A stretch of DNA of 64,000 nt from Helicobacter sp. 16-1353 (GCF_003288815.1 NZ_NHYM01000003.1:120578-184577), one strand, 5' to 3'. Shown: positions 10,442 to 19,228, counted from the first letter of the stretch. A program made the numbers and translations. Notes: generated by a model not told the origin, from the sequence alone.

Positions 10442-11350
10442 TCTAGTTTGTAAATCTATCTTATAGGTTTCATTGATAGAGTTTAATACCTGTATAATTT
10501 CCAATATCTTCTTTTTGGAAGCCTCATCACTAAGGAGATTGAAAAATACTAGGTTTTGATTTTTTCTCTTTATGCTTAAATCCAATGTATCTATTTTATT
10601 ATCTAGTAATCTATAAGTATCTTTTATAAATTCATTAAAATAATGATTCGCGAAATCATTGTGAAATAATGGATTCTCTTGTTGGTATTTATCGATTATT
10701 GATTTTAGGGAAATGCTTGGATTATGCGACTCGTTTTTTATCTTTTTTGAATTTATATTTATTTTTAATGTATCCAAACTATATTCATAAAAACTTGGCG
10801 TAGTGTTGTCAAACCATTCTTTTAGTAAAAATAATATGCTTTTGTTTCTAAAAATTTCTTCACGCAATAAAATATCAAGATTAATATTTATATCAAAAGT
10901 ATTAAAATCAAGATAAATGGAGCGATTAAGCAGAACATATCCAAGTCTAGAATCTTGTTTTTGTAGATTTAATGTATATGTGAATTTTCTAGGAAGTAGA
11001 GCTAAATTTGTATGGGAATTGTATGTTATCTCATCTATATGGAATGCCACTTCTATGCTATCGTGGGAAATGTCTATTATTTTTGCACTAGCATTTTGTA
11101 GGGATATTTCTATCTTATTATCATATATTTTGATATTGCTAATATTGCATTGATGTCGAATGAATCCTTTGCATACTACAGGATTTATCTCAATATTTAG
11201 TGCATATTCTAGTGATTCATTTTTTATTGAATATAGATATGTTTCTATGGCATTTTGCTCGATACGCTTTAAATATTCATTAGCGGTAAATAGAAAAATA
11301 CCAATAGCAAATATAATGAAAAATATTGTAAATACTAATTTTTTCTTCAT
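10439..11350 (-). CDS. Membrane-anchored protein of unknown function
   Basis: 303 residues. Residues 1-24 (MKKKLVFTIFFIIFAIGIFLF start) form a signal anchor or uncleaved signal peptide; the rest should be periplasmic. There are only two Cys (near 59 and 68, VVCKG and HQCNIS), close enough for a small disulfide loop. The body is rich in Ile, Asn, Ser and Leu, with beta-type alternation, and has no motif I recognise. It is convergent with the pilin at 9948. It could be a lipid- or sterol-binding-type periplasmic protein, but nothing in the sequence proves that, and I assign no function. Confidence 0.75.
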   Translation of the reverse strand: MKKKLVFTIFFIIFAIGIFLFTANEYLKRIEQNAIETYLYSIKNESLEYALNIEINPVVCKGFIRHQCNISNIKIYDNKIEISLQNASAKIIDISHDSIEVAFHIDEITYNSHTNLALLPRKFTYTLNLQKQDSRLGYVLLNRSIYLDFNTFDININLDILLREEIFRNKSILFLLKEWFDNTTPSFYEYSLDTLKININSKKIKNESHNPSISLKSIIDKYQQENPLFHNDFANHYFNEFIKDTYRLLDNKIDTLDLSIKRKNQNLVFFNLLSDEASKKKILEIIQVLNSINETYKIDLQTR

Positions 11351-11443
11351 CTACACTTCTTAAGTAAATAATTTGCAATAATAACTAACTTAAGATTTAA
11401 AGTTTATAAAATATCGTAATGATAGTAAAAGAGTGTAGTATGC

Positions 11444-11466
11444 TTGGCAGGAGGGAATCCTGCCAA
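11444..11466. terminator. Hairpin after nrfA
   Basis: Perfect 9-bp arms (TTGGCAGGA / TCCTGCCAA) with a 5-nt loop, 6 bp beyond the nrfA stop. This is the most GC-rich stem in the neighbourhood. The T-run is weak on the minus strand. Confidence 0.6.
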
Positions 11467-11472
11467 ATCATA

Positions 11473-13296
11473 TTATTTAGTGTTTAGCTTGGCATCAAGC
11501 ACTTTGTAGTTATAAGGCTTAGTATTTTTATCAAGCTCTAATAACTCAGCTGGTGGATTGCCATTAATATCTAAATGCTCGTAGAATCTATCTCCAGCTT
11601 TATGTGTTCCAATATCCACATTGTATCGAATATCACCCGGATTGAATTTTTGAATCTCTTCAAAAGTCGCCTCGCTTGGTGTATAAGCGATATTGTTTTT
11701 TGCAGCTATCACAGCTAGGGCAGTTTGACCTTTTCTAGCCATTTCGACTGCTTGAAGTAGCATTCTACTAGCTTCTCGTGGATTGTGGAATCCAGTGGAG
11801 TTCTCAGCTCCCACGAAGTCGCCTCTCATTTGTCCTCTTCTATGCAATTCCATTGGCTCTTTTAATAAAGCGTTGATTTGCTCTTCACTCTTGCCTTGTT
11901 TTGCTAGTGCATCTCTAACTTTCTTAATATCCCAGATTAGGCTAACTGTCGCATATTCCGCACTTCTTAAATCAAATGCAACTGATTTTTGAATATCTGC
12001 AATTTGATTTTTTAGATACTCTTCACTTTGATTATGGCAACTTTTACAAGCACTATTTACATCAAATAAAGGTGAAGTTATGTTGTGCTGTGATACTTTC
12101 TTAGCACCTTTTCGCACATAAGGCATATGACAATCCGCACAACTTATACCATTTGCAGCATGAACGCCACCGCTAAATAGCTCGAATTCAGGGTGCTGAA
12201 TCTTAAGCATAGGAGCTTTTGTTTCTTTATGCGACCAATCTGATTTGAATGCTAATTTACCATCTAAATTTCGAACTTTATCATAATGTTCATCAAACAT
12301 TTCAATTCTAAATGGTTTGTCTTTTTCCCAAGCACTCCAAGGGAATATTAGCTCGATACCATCTACTTCGATTTCTGTAGGCTCATTGCCATCTCTCCAA
12401 GAATCGAATTCATCATATGTTTTTTGAGTGCCATTCCACCATTTTTTAGTTGGGTCATTTGCTATGCTCTCACCCATAACTTTTACTTTTGTGCCAGTAT
12501 TTTTGAAATAATACTCAACATGGCATTGAGCACATACTAGAGTTCTCATTTCGTTTCTATCAGCTTTTACGCCTTGCACTGGGTCTTTTTCATAGCCTCG
12601 CATTTCAAGTGAATTAATAAGCCCTTGTCTTGTGATTCTTAGGCTCATATCAGTTGGGCTGTGGCAGTCAGCACAAGTTACACCCATTCTTTTTCCGCCG
12701 TGTGGTCCGCTATGGTCTTTTACACCCTCTACTAGTGGCACATTTTTAATCATAGTCCAATATTTAGTAGAGTTAAACGCAGTCCAATCGCCCTTTGCAG
12801 TATTTTTATATAGCCACGGAGACCATCCACTATGGCAGTTCATACACGCAGTTGGCTGTCCGCCGAAGCCTTTCAAGCCGTGAGCGTTTAAGAAATCCTT
12901 ATTATTTCTAGCTGTATCCATTTGGTCTACTTGAATCCAGAAGTGCCCTCGCTCCTCATTTGCATCAACTGCGAAAGCATATCCGCCCCAAAGAATGGTT
13001 AATTGCGGATAACGAATGAGTTTGCTATAAGCAAGATTCCCGCCGTAGTTTGTAGTCTTTGGCTCTTCAGTCTCCACAGTTAGATACATATCCAAATATT
13101 CTGGATAGTTTTTCCCCCAATAATCGAATGTAGGATTATCATCGCTTAGCTCTACAAAGCTTTTAGGGGTAACAGCCATAGCCATTTCCTCCCCTTTCTT
13201 TTGACTTATATTAACAAGTAACATTATTATAGCAATACCTATAATAACCACAACAACAAGTATTATTGGCATTACTGATGATTTTTCTTTTGACAT
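11473..13296 (-). CDS. nrfA: Ammonia-forming cytochrome c nitrite reductase, pentaheme catalytic subunit
   Basis: Reduces nitrite to ammonium in six-electron steps on the periplasmic face. It has 607 residues with an N-terminal membrane anchor (9-28). Five haem-binding motifs are visible: CMNCH (151-155), CADCH (208-212), CAQCH (255-259), CADCH (386-390) and CKSCH (417-421). The active-site haem, the first, carries CxxCH rather than the CxxCK of E. coli and Wolinella NrfA. I recall the same CxxCH form from Campylobacter NrfA. The VEYYF segment after haem 3 provides the calcium and active-site Tyr region. Downstream of nrfH by 20 bp, as an nrfHA operon. Confidence 0.96.
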   Translation of the reverse strand: MSKEKSSVMPIILVVVVIIGIAIIMLLVNISQKKGEEMAMAVTPKSFVELSDDNPTFDYWGKNYPEYLDMYLTVETEEPKTTNYGGNLAYSKLIRYPQLTILWGGYAFAVDANEERGHFWIQVDQMDTARNNKDFLNAHGLKGFGGQPTACMNCHSGWSPWLYKNTAKGDWTAFNSTKYWTMIKNVPLVEGVKDHSGPHGGKRMGVTCADCHSPTDMSLRITRQGLINSLEMRGYEKDPVQGVKADRNEMRTLVCAQCHVEYYFKNTGTKVKVMGESIANDPTKKWWNGTQKTYDEFDSWRDGNEPTEIEVDGIELIFPWSAWEKDKPFRIEMFDEHYDKVRNLDGKLAFKSDWSHKETKAPMLKIQHPEFELFSGGVHAANGISCADCHMPYVRKGAKKVSQHNITSPLFDVNSACKSCHNQSEEYLKNQIADIQKSVAFDLRSAEYATVSLIWDIKKVRDALAKQGKSEEQINALLKEPMELHRRGQMRGDFVGAENSTGFHNPREASRMLLQAVEMARKGQTALAVIAAKNNIAYTPSEATFEEIQKFNPGDIRYNVDIGTHKAGDRFYEHLDINGNPPAELLELDKNTKPYNYKVLDAKLNTK

Positions 13297-13316
13297 CTTT
13301 TCCTCCTAAAATAAAA

Positions 13317-13814
13317 TTAAAAATTCCTTATATGTCCTATATTTCTATGGCAAGAAACACAACTTAATGCTTTATCATAATTATGAACTACTTTTGTAGT
13401 AGGATTTACAACATTGCTTGCTATTTGAGAATGGCATCGTATGCAATTATCTTGCACGATAACCTTACTCTTTTGAGTTGCACTTAATGTTGTCGGTAAA
13501 TCTTTAAAAGTAAATGCATAAGCATGACTAACACCACTTTCTGCTTTTGTAAGCCATTTCGATATAAACTCATTAGGAATATGGCAATCATTGCAAGTAG
13601 CATGCTCTCTATGGCTACCAGTCCTCCAATCCTTATATACCTCATTCATAACATGACAATTATTGCAAGCTTCAGATGAGTTACTAAAATACGAAAATCC
13701 TTTCGCATACCAAAATGTAAATCCACCTAATAAAGCAACAAAAATAATTGCGAAAATAACTGTCAAAGTAAGAACAGGAAGAGGCTTTTTTTGCTCGTTA
13801 TTTTCCAAAAACAC
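13317..13814 (-). CDS. nrfH: Tetraheme quinol dehydrogenase subunit of nitrite reductase
   Basis: NapC/NirT-family membrane cytochrome of 165 residues that passes electrons from menaquinol to NrfA. One membrane helix lies at about 13-32. Four CxxCH haem motifs follow at 50-54, 74-78, 124-128 and 152-156. Length and spacing match NrfH of other Campylobacterota. It precedes nrfA by 20 bp. A Crp/Fnr-like palindrome lies about 80 bp upstream of the start, fitting control by oxygen or nitrosative signals. Confidence 0.95.
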   Translation of the reverse strand: MFLENNEQKKPLPVLTLTVIFAIIFVALLGGFTFWYAKGFSYFSNSSEACNNCHVMNEVYKDWRTGSHREHATCNDCHIPNEFISKWLTKAESGVSHAYAFTFKDLPTTLSATQKSKVIVQDNCIRCHSQIASNVVNPTTKVVHNYDKALSCVSCHRNIGHIRNF

Positions 13815-13893
13815 CCTCCTATCACATTTATTTGCACTAGTAAATACTACTAAGAATGCTTTGTAATGGTATTAGTTTTTTATTCCAATTTTT

Positions 13894-13907
13894 TTGATTA
13901 TAGTCAA
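13894..13907. promoter_or_regulatory. Crp/Fnr-type box upstream of nrfH
   Basis: TTGAT-TATA-GTCAA matches the Fnr consensus TTGAT-N4-ATCAA with a single mismatch. It is 80 bp from the nrfH start codon, a workable position for an activator. Which Crp/Fnr-family protein would bind it is not known; in C. jejuni nrfA is controlled by the family member NssR. Confidence 0.5.
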
Positions 13908-13939
13908 GGTTTTGTTATTTTTTTGTTGTATAAGAATTA

Positions 13940-13955
13940 AGAATTTAGAAATTCT
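13940..13955. terminator. Hairpin after rmuC
   Basis: AGAATTT and AAATTCT arms of 7 bp around AG, about 14 bp beyond the rmuC stop on the minus strand. The stem is AT-rich and the T-run poor, so support is weak. Confidence 0.35.
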
Positions 13956-13968
13956 AGGGATTGAAAAT

Positions 13969-15252
13969 CTATAATTCCTTTGGAATCTTTCTCTTACCTT
14001 TTACCCCGAGTTCTTCTAATTTTTGAATCTGTGATACTATCGAGCCTCTGCCATCTTTTAGTCTATTTAATGATGTTTTATAGTTGTCTTCGGCATTTTG
14101 GAGATTCTTACCTAAGGATTCTAAACCTTCATAGAAAATTAAAAACTTATCATAAAGTCCACTTGCAGTTTTTAGAATCTCTTCCATATTATTATTTTGT
14201 CTTTCATTTCTCCAGATATTTTCAATTGTCCTTAATGTGGCATAGAGTGTAGTAGGGCTAACTAAAATAATATTTTTATTATATGCATATAAAAATAATT
14301 CACTATCATATTTTATTGCATCTAAAAATGCCCCTTCAAGCGGGATAAACATTAGGACAAAATCAAGTTTTGAGCCATCTAATAAGTCATTATAATTCTT
14401 ATTGCTAAGATTCTTAATATGATTTTTAATCGAAGTAATATGCAAAAATAAATCATCATTCTTATCATTGCTATTTACCAATCCGCCCTTATTTATATAT
14501 CGCTCATAATCAATCAATGAAACTTTTGAATCAATTATTATTTTTTTATTATTAGGTAGTTTTATAATCACATCTGGACGCGAATAGCTACCTTTTTCAT
14601 TCTTATGTGTTTGTTGTAATACATATTCTCTATCCTTAATTAATCCAGAATCTTGTAGTAGGTTTTCTAGGATTACTTCGCCCCAATTACCTTGTATTTT
14701 ATTATTTCCTTTTAGAGCATTGGTTAGATTTATCGCATCTTGGGAGATTCTATCATTTAGATTTCTTAGGTGTTTTATTTCGCTAAAAAGTTCGCTTCGC
14801 CCTTTGGTTTCTTTATCATATACCTCTTCAACCCTTTTTTTGAAATTATCTATTTGAGTTTGAAATGGTTTTAGGATATTGCTTAGATTCTCTTCTTGGC
14901 TCATTTTATGTGCTTTTATACGCTCTTCAAGTATGCTTTGTGATAAAACCTTAAATTCATTTTTAGTTTGCTCTTTTAGATTTTTAAACTCATCTAGTTT
15001 TTCTTGATTTATCTTTTTTTCGTATTCTAATGAGGTTTTTAGATTGGCATTTTGCTCTATCAATGATTTTATTTCTTGATTTAGGCTATCTATGTCGTTT
15101 TCAAAGATAGAAATTCTTTCTTCATTTAATTTTATATTTGAGATTAATATATTATTTTTTTGCATAATATTTTTATTTTTCATATAAAAATAAACACAAA
15201 GACTTAAGCATATTATAGAAATGAGAATCAAAAATACCACAACATAAACCAT
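13969..15252 (-). CDS. rmuC: RmuC-family DNA recombination protein
   Basis: 427 residues. RmuC limits inversions and other rearrangements at short repeats and has a nuclease-like core. Residues 3-23 form a membrane anchor. A long coiled coil runs to about residue 190. The core includes GNWGEVILENLLQDSGL and RPDVIIKLPNNKKIIIDSKVSLIDYERY, the PD-(D/E)xK-like region. It ends with a short basic tail. yihY-like lies 22 bp upstream on the same strand, so they may be cotranscribed. In a genome this rich in short inverted repeats a rearrangement-limiting protein is relevant, but that link is only inference. Confidence 0.9.
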   Translation of the reverse strand: MVYVVVFLILISIICLSLCVYFYMKNKNIMQKNNILISNIKLNEERISIFENDIDSLNQEIKSLIEQNANLKTSLEYEKKINQEKLDEFKNLKEQTKNEFKVLSQSILEERIKAHKMSQEENLSNILKPFQTQIDNFKKRVEEVYDKETKGRSELFSEIKHLRNLNDRISQDAINLTNALKGNNKIQGNWGEVILENLLQDSGLIKDREYVLQQTHKNEKGSYSRPDVIIKLPNNKKIIIDSKVSLIDYERYINKGGLVNSNDKNDDLFLHITSIKNHIKNLSNKNYNDLLDGSKLDFVLMFIPLEGAFLDAIKYDSELFLYAYNKNIILVSPTTLYATLRTIENIWRNERQNNNMEEILKTASGLYDKFLIFYEGLESLGKNLQNAEDNYKTSLNRLKDGRGSIVSQIQKLEELGVKGKRKIPKEL

Positions 15253-15274
15253 AATAACCCCTTAAAGTTTAAAT

Positions 15275-16141
15275 CTAAATCATCATACTATCGTCTTTTT
15301 TGCCGCCAAAATTAGTTATTAGCCCTTGTGTTAATCTCATTCCATATAGCACTACAATCCACGAGCAGTAAATCCATAGTATAAAAAACATTAAAATGGA
15401 AAATGAGCCATAAATCGTAGTATAGGCTTTATTGAAAAAGACATAATACACAAACGCCCATTTTAGCAAACTCCAAACAATCATAGTTATTAATGATGAA
15501 AGCAATAATGATAAAAATGGTAATGGCTTATTTGCTAGAATCTTAAAAAGTATAAAAAATAGAATCCAAATGGTAATATATGGGATAAAGTCAAAAAGAT
15601 TCATAAAATCTACTTGTTTTAATAATGATTGCACTTCTAAGCTAAAATACAAAGATACACCAATGCCAAGTGGGAATAGAGTCATCAAAGCCCAATATAC
15701 TATTAATGCATCAAAAAAACCTCTTTTTTTGGATTCAAATAGTTTTGATGAGATATTTTCAAGATTCCTGAAAAATAGCACAGAGGCGACAAAAACATAA
15801 ATAAATGCACTCATTCCTAGTGTTTTGGAATTTTCCATAAATTGGTCTAAATATCCAGCGATGATTTCCGTATTTGTAGGAGATAGATTTGATAATATAA
15901 TATTTTTAAGATAATCAACTTGGTCTTGGAAATTTGGCACAGATAGAAAAATCGATAATACTATAATAATCAATGGAACTATCGCCGATAACGAATAAAG
16001 AGAAAGTGAGGCGGCGTAAGTCTCTACATTGTTAAAAAATGATATAAATTCCAACACCCTATTTCTAAGACTTAAAAATACACCCCATAATGTATTTTTC
16101 GTATCAATGTATTTTATATATATTTTTTTTATAATACTCAT
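15275..16141 (-). CDS. YihY/BrkB-family inner-membrane protein
   Basis: 288 residues with about six hydrophobic helices and the family start: a hydrophilic N-terminus, then a helix region with YAASLSLYSLSAIVPLIIIVLSIF. Other conserved parts are PFLSLLLSSLITMIVWSLLKWAFVYYV and YGSFSILMFFILWIYCSWIVVLYG, typical of the family once misnamed ribonuclease BN. Molecular function is unknown. It stands 22 bp upstream of rmuC. Downstream DNA from its start region (16142 onward) belongs to the decayed pilin array. Confidence 0.85.
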   Translation of the reverse strand: MSIIKKIYIKYIDTKNTLWGVFLSLRNRVLEFISFFNNVETYAASLSLYSLSAIVPLIIIVLSIFLSVPNFQDQVDYLKNIILSNLSPTNTEIIAGYLDQFMENSKTLGMSAFIYVFVASVLFFRNLENISSKLFESKKRGFFDALIVYWALMTLFPLGIGVSLYFSLEVQSLLKQVDFMNLFDFIPYITIWILFFILFKILANKPLPFLSLLLSSLITMIVWSLLKWAFVYYVFFNKAYTTIYGSFSILMFFILWIYCSWIVVLYGMRLTQGLITNFGGKKDDSMMI

Positions 16142-16245
16142 TTGTCCCCGATGTATAAAATTATAGATTTGATATTATAGTGATATTTGTAAGAATTGTT
16201 AAAGGGAATCTTACCCTTTAATAATTAGGATTCCTAAAGAATTTT

Positions 16246-16310
16246 TAGAGTTTAACTTTATCTATTATAGCAAACGGGATTATTCTATTTGGATTGCTTG
16301 GATAAGAATC
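16246..16310 (-). pseudogene. Pilin 3' remnant (oldest copy of locus A)
   Basis: On the minus strand this still encodes DSYPSNPNRIIPFAIIDKVKL and a stop. This is a diverged version of the pilin C-terminus SYPSNSNRVIPLATTGAVKF. There is no start, signal sequence or ribosome site. Hairpin 16199-16221 follows it, as the intact genes' hairpin does. Confidence 0.8.
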
Positions 16311-16410
16311 TCTAAATATATTTCAATAAACTTTAATATTTAGAGTTAAGCTACCATTATTTTTAAAGAAAAGTTAGAATTTTTTAAGATATTTAAGAAT
16401 TATTTGAAGT

Positions 16411-16440
16411 TTATATTAAGGGACTAAGCCCTTAATATAA
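16411..16440. repeat. Pilin-associated hairpin, second copy at locus A
   Basis: 12-bp arms (TTATATTAAGGG / CCCTTAATATAA) with a 6-nt loop. It sits next to a decayed pilin 3' end in the same relation as the hairpin of the intact genes. Confidence 0.8.
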
Positions 16441-16445
16441 TAAGA

Positions 16446-16500
16446 TTTAGAATTTAACTTTATCTATTGTGGCACGAGAGATTATTTTATTTGAAGTAAA
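16446..16500 (-). pseudogene. Pilin 3' remnant (second copy of locus A)
   Basis: Minus-strand reading gives SNKIISRATIDKVKF and a stop, a decayed pilin C-terminus (compare SNRVIPLATTGAVKF). Upstream of it only AT-rich fragments remain. A nearly identical remnant occurs at 63293-63345, showing that decayed copies themselves are shared between distant loci. Confidence 0.8.
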
Positions 16501-16704
16501 AGAATTGTTAATGGAATCCTAATATTTAGATTAATCTATAAAGCTAAATCTTTAAATTATTTAAGATTCCAGCCATCTTTATTTAGAATCTCCAAATATA
16601 TTTCAACAAACTTTAATTTTAAAGAAAAACTAGAATCTTTAAAATATATTAATAATTATAAGTATTAGAATATTTAAAATATTTATTTAAGCATTATTTG
16701 AAGT

Positions 16705-16735
16705 TTATATTAAGGGATTAAGTCCCTTAATATAA
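16705..16735. terminator. Pilin-associated hairpin, locus A
   Basis: Perfect 13-bp arms, 16705-16717 and 16723-16735, with the loop TTAAG, starting 6 nt past the pilin stop. The sequence is the same at 33533-33563 and 63897-63927. It probably protects or ends the pilin mRNA; no strong T-run follows. Its conservation could also come from recombination between the loci. Confidence 0.7.
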
Positions 16736-16741
16736 TAAGAT

Positions 16742-17251
16742 TTAGAACTTAACTGCACCTGTTGTGGCAAGTGGGATAACCCTATTTGAATTGCTTGGAT
16801 AGGAATTTTTTAGATTATCACATAGCACTTTACCTGTTCCAGAAGAAGGAGCAGCAATCTTAGATGGGTCAAATATCAAATCACCTGTATTTGTTTGGAG
16901 CTCGATATAGGTTCCATTACAAGGTTGTTTAGTCCCATTAGACTCTGTTTGAGCTATGATTTGTAATTGATTCCCACTTGCTTGCCATCTACCTCTATCT
17001 AGTCCACCTGTATCTATCATCCATTCTCCCCAATTTGAAAACCCTGTTGGAGCGGAAGCTGTTGGGTCTAGATTCTCAGCGAAAACCCTAGCTGGGATTG
17101 CTTTTAGCGTTGATGCAATATCACTTCTTAGCATTGCAACTTGTGCATCTGTCCTAGTTGTTACAAATCTAGGAACAGCCACAGCCGCCAAAACACCTAA
17201 TATAACGATAACGAAAACTAATTCAATCATTGAGAAACCATTTCTTTTCAT
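16742..17251 (-). CDS. Type IV prepilin (pilin A)
   Basis: 169 residues from ATG 17251, which follows AAGGAAT; the frame stays open upstream but lacks a site there. The prepilin signal MKRNG/FSMIELVFVIVILGVLAAVAVPRF gives cleavage after Gly5 and Glu at mature position 5. Residues 1-64 and the last 20 (SYPSNSNRVIPLATTGAVKF) are nearly the same as in the pilin at 33570, while about 85-145 differ. Cys111 and Cys144 could form the C-terminal disulfide loop. It has its own promoter with an A-tract and is followed by a strong hairpin and decayed pilin copies. Whether it builds a pilus or a secretion pseudopilus is not known. Confidence 0.92.
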   Translation of the reverse strand: MKRNGFSMIELVFVIVILGVLAAVAVPRFVTTRTDAQVAMLRSDIASTLKAIPARVFAENLDPTASAPTGFSNWGEWMIDTGGLDRGRWQASGNQLQIIAQTESNGTKQPCNGTYIELQTNTGDLIFDPSKIAAPSSGTGKVLCDNLKNSYPSNSNRVIPLATTGAVKF

Positions 17252-17315
17252 TCTATATTCCTTAATAAGATTTTTACTTTTAATAAATTCCACGAAAATC
17301 TATAAAAGTTAATGG

Positions 17316-17335
17316 ATTATAAACCTTTTTTTTTT
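17316..17335 (-). promoter_or_regulatory. A-tract promoter of pilin A
   Basis: On the minus strand an A10 tract (17326-17335) is followed by GGTT and a perfect TATAAT (17321-17316), about 65 bp before the start codon. Pilin B has the same arrangement. The distance from the -10 to the far end of the tract is 14 nt in both. Confidence 0.65.
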
Positions 17336-17383
17336 AATCTCTCCTTAAAAATAATAAAAAAACAAATGAATTTTAAATGAGTG

Positions 17384-18208
17384 TTAATAATTATTCAAAA
17401 ATATTAATTTATTTAGATTCTGGTTTAAAAATCCACTAACAACATTACATTTAATCTTAAATAGTAAAAATAATCGTTTATCTTTTGTGGATTCTAGGCA
17501 TTCAAAATTACCCATACCTTTTGCGATGATTATAGAATCTTGCATAAAATGCCTTTTAGAATCCTCATTTGCTAAATCATAAATAAACCCCGGAGATGGC
17601 ACTCCACTGCTTTTTACCTCGCAAATATCAAATAAACTTTTATGATTTTCTACATCGCTCATCACTAAATCATTGATTATGGGCTTTCCACGAACTAAAT
17701 ATGTGATTTTAATGCTATAGTGTTGCTTGATAAATCTAAGCAAAATCTCATCAAAATAGTTTTCTCCTGCGTTATCTGCGATAAAAAGCAATGATTCTGC
17801 TTTATTTAAAGTTTCTTTAAAATTACTAATATGATTTATCGCAAAATCTTCGCTCATTGTTTTTTCTATCGCATCGTGGATATTATCTTGGTTTTGTGAA
17901 CCATAATCGATAGCATTGCCTATTACAGCTGCCTTTATCGCTTCTTGTAGATTATTTGGGTTTATTGTTTGGGCGATTTGTTTTGCTAATATCATAGAAT
18001 CTTGTTTTATTTCATAGTATGGGTCATTGCATTTTAGGGAATCTTTTAATATATCATAGATTTTAATCGCCGATTTTGGGGGAGAATCTTGCATATCTAT
18101 CTTTTTTATAGCAGATTCTATTGCTTGTAAAATATGCGGATTCTTGCCATCTAAAAATCGCTCAATCTGTCTAAAAAGGCAGATTGAGCATTCATCTTGT
18201 ATTTTCAA
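17384..18208 (-). CDS. DUF89/ARMT1-like metal-dependent phosphatase
   Basis: 274 residues. It has the marks of the DUF89 damage-control phosphatase family: an N-terminal C-x-x-C pair (Cys7, Cys10 in ECSICLFRQ), the metal-binding DNAGENYFDEIL segment (Asp145, Asn146) and a later KGMGNFECLES segment. The paired Cys near the start is typical of the prokaryotic subgroup. Members remove phosphate from harmful or side-product sugar phosphates; the substrate here is unknown. It overlaps the upstream gene by 4 bp (ATGA), so the two are cotranslated. Confidence 0.82.
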   Translation of the reverse strand: MKIQDECSICLFRQIERFLDGKNPHILQAIESAIKKIDMQDSPPKSAIKIYDILKDSLKCNDPYYEIKQDSMILAKQIAQTINPNNLQEAIKAAVIGNAIDYGSQNQDNIHDAIEKTMSEDFAINHISNFKETLNKAESLLFIADNAGENYFDEILLRFIKQHYSIKITYLVRGKPIINDLVMSDVENHKSLFDICEVKSSGVPSPGFIYDLANEDSKRHFMQDSIIIAKGMGNFECLESTKDKRLFLLFKIKCNVVSGFLNQNLNKLIFLNNY

Positions 18209-18669
18209 ATTTCTCTATCTTTGTTTAGCATTTTTCCCCACATTAGTTTATATTTGCGATTTATCGCCTCTAATTCGGCTTTTTTGCTTTGTATTTCTTG
18301 CTTTAGGGATTCTATTGTTTTTTTATCATCTATTTGCGTTTCTTTCGCACTAATTAGAGAATCTTTTAAGAATTGATTTTCATTTTTTATAGCCAAAATC
18401 GTTTCATCTTTTGCTTCTATGACTTTTTCGTGTAGATTTAATATCGTTCCTATGCTTTGCTCTACGAAATCAGCATCTAAACTTTTTGATACAAATGAAT
18501 TATGTGTGCTTTTCACAATCGCATTTGTCCCGCTTATACTATCTACATAAAGTATTTCATTGATATATTTAGCATTGATTTGTCCATTTTGTATAAGCTT
18601 TTTTACACTTTCTCTACTAAGTCCGGTAATCTCTAGGAATTCCTCAAGTTTAATCCAATTTGCTTTCAT
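18205..18669 (-). CDS. Small HTH/coiled-coil protein, DUF3972-like
   Basis: 154 residues. Residues 1-45 look like an excisionase/MerR-type helix-turn-helix (WIKLEEFLEITGLSRESVKKLIQNG), followed by a hinge and a long coiled coil from about 75 to 150. This layout matches a conserved Campylobacterota family that I recall as DUF3972. No catalytic motif is seen. It lies 2 bp after purE and overlaps the DUF89 gene by 4 bp. A DNA-binding role is plausible but not shown. Confidence 0.75.
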   Translation of the reverse strand: MKANWIKLEEFLEITGLSRESVKKLIQNGQINAKYINEILYVDSISGTNAIVKSTHNSFVSKSLDADFVEQSIGTILNLHEKVIEAKDETILAIKNENQFLKDSLISAKETQIDDKKTIESLKQEIQSKKAELEAINRKYKLMWGKMLNKDREI

Positions 18670-18671
18670 AT

Positions 18672-19169
18672 CTATACAATCCTAATTTCTATTTCATTAG
18701 AATCTAACTCAACTTTTTTTGATTTTATAACCCTATCTTCGATTAATTTACCGCTTAATTCCTCATTTTTCAATGATAGAATCTGCATTGCAAAATATGC
18801 CGCATTTATCGCTCCGCTTTTTCCTATAGCCATTGTTGCAACGGGCATTCCACTTGGCATTTGCACTGTTGATAAAAGTGCGTCTAATCCACCTAAAGAG
18901 CTGGAATCTAGTGGCACACCAATAACAGGCTTTGATGTTTGTGCTGCTATCGCTCCAGCTAGATGTGCTGCCATTCCTGCTGCTGCGATAAATACACAAG
19001 CACCACGATTTTGTGCGTCTTTGATATATTCTTTTGTTCGCTCTGGACTTCTATGTGCCGAGCTAATGATAACCTCATATGCACAATCAAATTTTTTTAG
19101 TATCTCAACGCATTCTTGCATAACCTTCCAATCACTCTTACTTCCCATAATAATGCTTATAAATTCCAT
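18672..19169 (-). CDS. purE: N5-carboxyaminoimidazole ribonucleotide mutase
   Basis: Carries out the carboxyl transfer step that makes CAIR in de novo purine synthesis. The second ATG (19169) gives 165 residues beginning MEFISIIMGSKSDW and has GGAG at proper spacing; an in-frame ATG at 19181 would add four residues. The family motifs GSKSDW, SAHRSPER and GAAxMAAHLAG are present. The C-terminal 25 residues are a charged extension. With purL at 37221 this shows that the organism makes purines de novo, unlike H. pylori. Operon with the two genes downstream. Confidence 0.94.
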   Translation of the reverse strand: MEFISIIMGSKSDWKVMQECVEILKKFDCAYEVIISSAHRSPERTKEYIKDAQNRGACVFIAAAGMAAHLAGAIAAQTSKPVIGVPLDSSSLGGLDALLSTVQMPSGMPVATMAIGKSGAINAAYFAMQILSLKNEELSGKLIEDRVIKSKKVELDSNEIEIRIV

Positions 19170-19228
19170 ATTATTCTCCATAATCTATTTTAGATTAATG
19201 TATTGTCGCAAATTTATCCTTATAATAT

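Larger units (their letters stand above)
16142..16741. repeat. Array of decayed pilin copies downstream of pilin A
   Basis: No intact gene. On the minus strand the order after the pilin A stop is: hairpin (16705-16735), about 200 bp of AT-rich spacer, a pilin 3' remnant, hairpin (16411-16440), another spacer, a second remnant, and a third related hairpin (16199-16221, TTAAAGGG/CCCTTTAA). Spacers share segments such as CTCCAAATATATTTCA (16590s) and CTAAATATATTTCA (16311 on). Those same segments recur near 33465, 63437 and 63781. The unit [pilin 3' end + hairpin + spacer] is thus present about three times in tandem, in different states of decay. Confidence 0.8.

Noticed and set aside
18763..18999. 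Open frame inside purE on the same strand
   Set aside because: Frame-shifted shadow with biased composition (Ser, Arg, Asn) and no start site.
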